DNA from: Ulvibacterium sp965228935
GTDB lineage: Bacteria > Bacteroidota > Bacteroidia > Flavobacteriales > Flavobacteriaceae
Direction of reading: 5' to 3'
DNA: 64,000 nucleotides
NCBI RefSeq assembly: GCF_965228935.1
Contig: NZ_OZ245846.1
Location: 806,001 to 870,000, forward strand
The notes under the pieces are model-generated. The model had not been told where the DNA came from and made no database searches. It saw only the letters and a program-made list of their open reading frames with translations. Positions 63,334 to 64,000 of this stretch are shown here, one piece after another. Every line of letters begins with the position of its first letter. The first letter of the stretch is position 1. Made by a program: the position numbers and the translations under genes.

Positions 63334-63768
63334 TTAAACCTTTATGATCATATCAAAGTCCGATGCGGTAGACATTACTTTGTCAATAATTTCCGGAGCA
63401 AGAGATTTTTCTATAGCATTTTCTTGATCTTCGGGAACACCTATCTGTTCAAAAAAATCTCGAAAACCTTTTGGACTATGGATATTTACCCATTTACATA
63501 ATTTATCACTTTTGTTCGTGAAGGTATGTAAAGTCTTTGGCGGAATGTCGACAGATTCTCCCGCTTTTACAATCCTTGTATCACCATTTACGAAAAACTC
63601 CATTTCCCCTTCAATAATCAGGAATGTTTCCTTAAAGGAATTATGCAAATGCGGTGGTGGACCTTGAACTCCTGGTGGCGTTTCCGCCACCATAAGGTCA
63701 TAATCTCCCATGGTTTCGTGTGGTGTTACCCTATGACCGAGTACCCATTTTGTATTTGTTGAATTCAT
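63334..63768 (-). CDS. Cupin-domain protein
   Basis: Single-domain cupin of 144 residues. Motif 1 reads PPHLHNSFKETFLIIEGEME and motif 2 PPKTLHTFTNKSD, giving the His/His/Glu/His metal set. Such proteins include dioxygenases, isomerases and small-molecule binders; the function is not decided. It diverges from the TetR-type regulator 71 bases away, and two TetR-like palindromes lie between them, so it is the probable target. Confidence 0.85.
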   Translation of the reverse strand: MNSTNTKWVLGHRVTPHETMGDYDLMVAETPPGVQGPPPHLHNSFKETFLIIEGEMEFFVNGDTRIVKAGESVDIPPKTLHTFTNKSDKLCKWVNIHSPKGFRDFFEQIGVPEDQENAIEKSLAPEIIDKVMSTASDFDMIIKV

Positions 63769-63771
63769 TTA

Positions 63772-63840
63772 TGAGATATTTGTCTCACAAACATAAAGAT
63801 TCGTTTTATTATATCCAAGTTTTATGAGATATTTGTCTTA
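63772..63840. promoter_or_regulatory. Two TetR-type operators between cupin and regulator
   Basis: TGAGATATTTGTCTCA (63772-63787) and TGAGATATTTGTCTTA (63825-63840) are near-identical copies. The first has perfect TGAGA/TCTCA arms. The second reaches the first base of the regulator ATG, and the first lies 4 bases upstream of the cupin start. Confidence 0.75.
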
Positions 63841-64000
63841 TGAAAGACAATTATCTCAAGACAGGCAGAACCAATCAAAAAACAGAAACCCGAAGTAAAA
63901 TTCTGATAAGTGCCCAATATTTTTTGAACAATGGGTTGAAATTTAATCTCGAAGATATAGCCAAAAAAACAGGTATTTCCAGGGCAACCGTGTACAGGTA
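63840..64000 (+). CDS. TetR/AcrR-family regulator (3' end outside window)
   Basis: The first 53 codons are visible (MKDNYLKTGRTNQKTETRSK...). The helix-turn-helix is seen in TRSKILISAQYFLNNGL and LEDIAKKTGISRATVYR, the standard TetR N-terminus. The ligand domain is outside the window. Two palindromes in its promoter suggest repression of itself and the divergent cupin. Confidence 0.85.
   Translation, partial: MKDNYLKTGRTNQKTETRSKILISAQYFLNNGLKFNLEDIAKKTGISRATVYR

Overview
The window looks like chromosomal DNA of a marine-type flavobacterium (Bacteroidota, Flavobacteriaceae). The signs are SusC/SusD pairs, hybrid two-component systems, a PorP/SprF protein beside a giant secreted protein with a gliding-motility-type C-terminal domain (type IX secretion), few Shine-Dalgarno sites, and promoters resembling TTG...TAnnTTTG. 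Species cannot be assigned from the sequence. No rRNA, tRNA, CRISPR array or intact insertion sequence was seen.

Region 1 (1-26.9 kb) is a catabolic island. A lactate permease and a partial FAD-linked oxidase open the window. Then come a lipoprotein metallophosphoesterase (+), a tight eight-gene myo-inositol operon (-; iolJ-iolB-iolC-iolD-sodium symporter-iolA-iolE-iolG), a LacI-family regulator (-), a GH92 alpha-mannosidase (-), a SusD/SusC pair (-), a two-domain phosphodiesterase-alkaline phosphatase (+) and a HAD phosphatase (+). A 16-bp palindrome, ATGCAAAGGTTTGCAT or its complement, occurs upstream of four transcription units here: the metallophosphoesterase, the iol operon, susC and the fused phosphatase. 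It resembles PurR/LacI-type operators. I read the island as one LacI-controlled regulon that imports a mannosylated, phosphorylated inositol compound (GPI-like, GIPC-like or phosphatidylinositol-mannoside-like), strips mannose and phosphate, and burns the inositol. The substrate is inference.

Region 2 (27-48 kb) is dominated by sensors. Two tandem propeller/Y_Y_Y proteins end in LytS-type kinases. A third paralogue at 43.8 kb carries the same sensor half on a different output (HisKA, receiver, AraC), and its sensor is a mosaic of the other two. Between them lie a beta-helix lipoprotein, a TPR-type hybrid kinase, a MarR-GNAT fusion with a clear palindromic operator, an HD hydrolase, a GNAT enzyme, a membrane winged-helix regulator and a TonB-C-like secreted protein. 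The third sensor is flanked by gene debris: a collapsed pseudogene of the helix-hairpin-helix gene found at 61.5 kb, and a remnant of a SusC receptor.

Region 3 (48-64 kb) has a LuxR-type regulator, a stand-alone CBM9-like protein and a 2,000-residue type IX secreted repeat protein with its PorP/SprF and OmpA partners. The CBM9-like gene and the giant gene share a rigidly spaced promoter element. A 224-bp MITE with TTA target duplication sits between them. The right end holds two small co-translated genes, a helix-hairpin-helix lipoprotein with a membrane protein, a small lipoprotein, and a cupin divergent from a TetR-type regulator with two matching operators, the latter cut by the window end.
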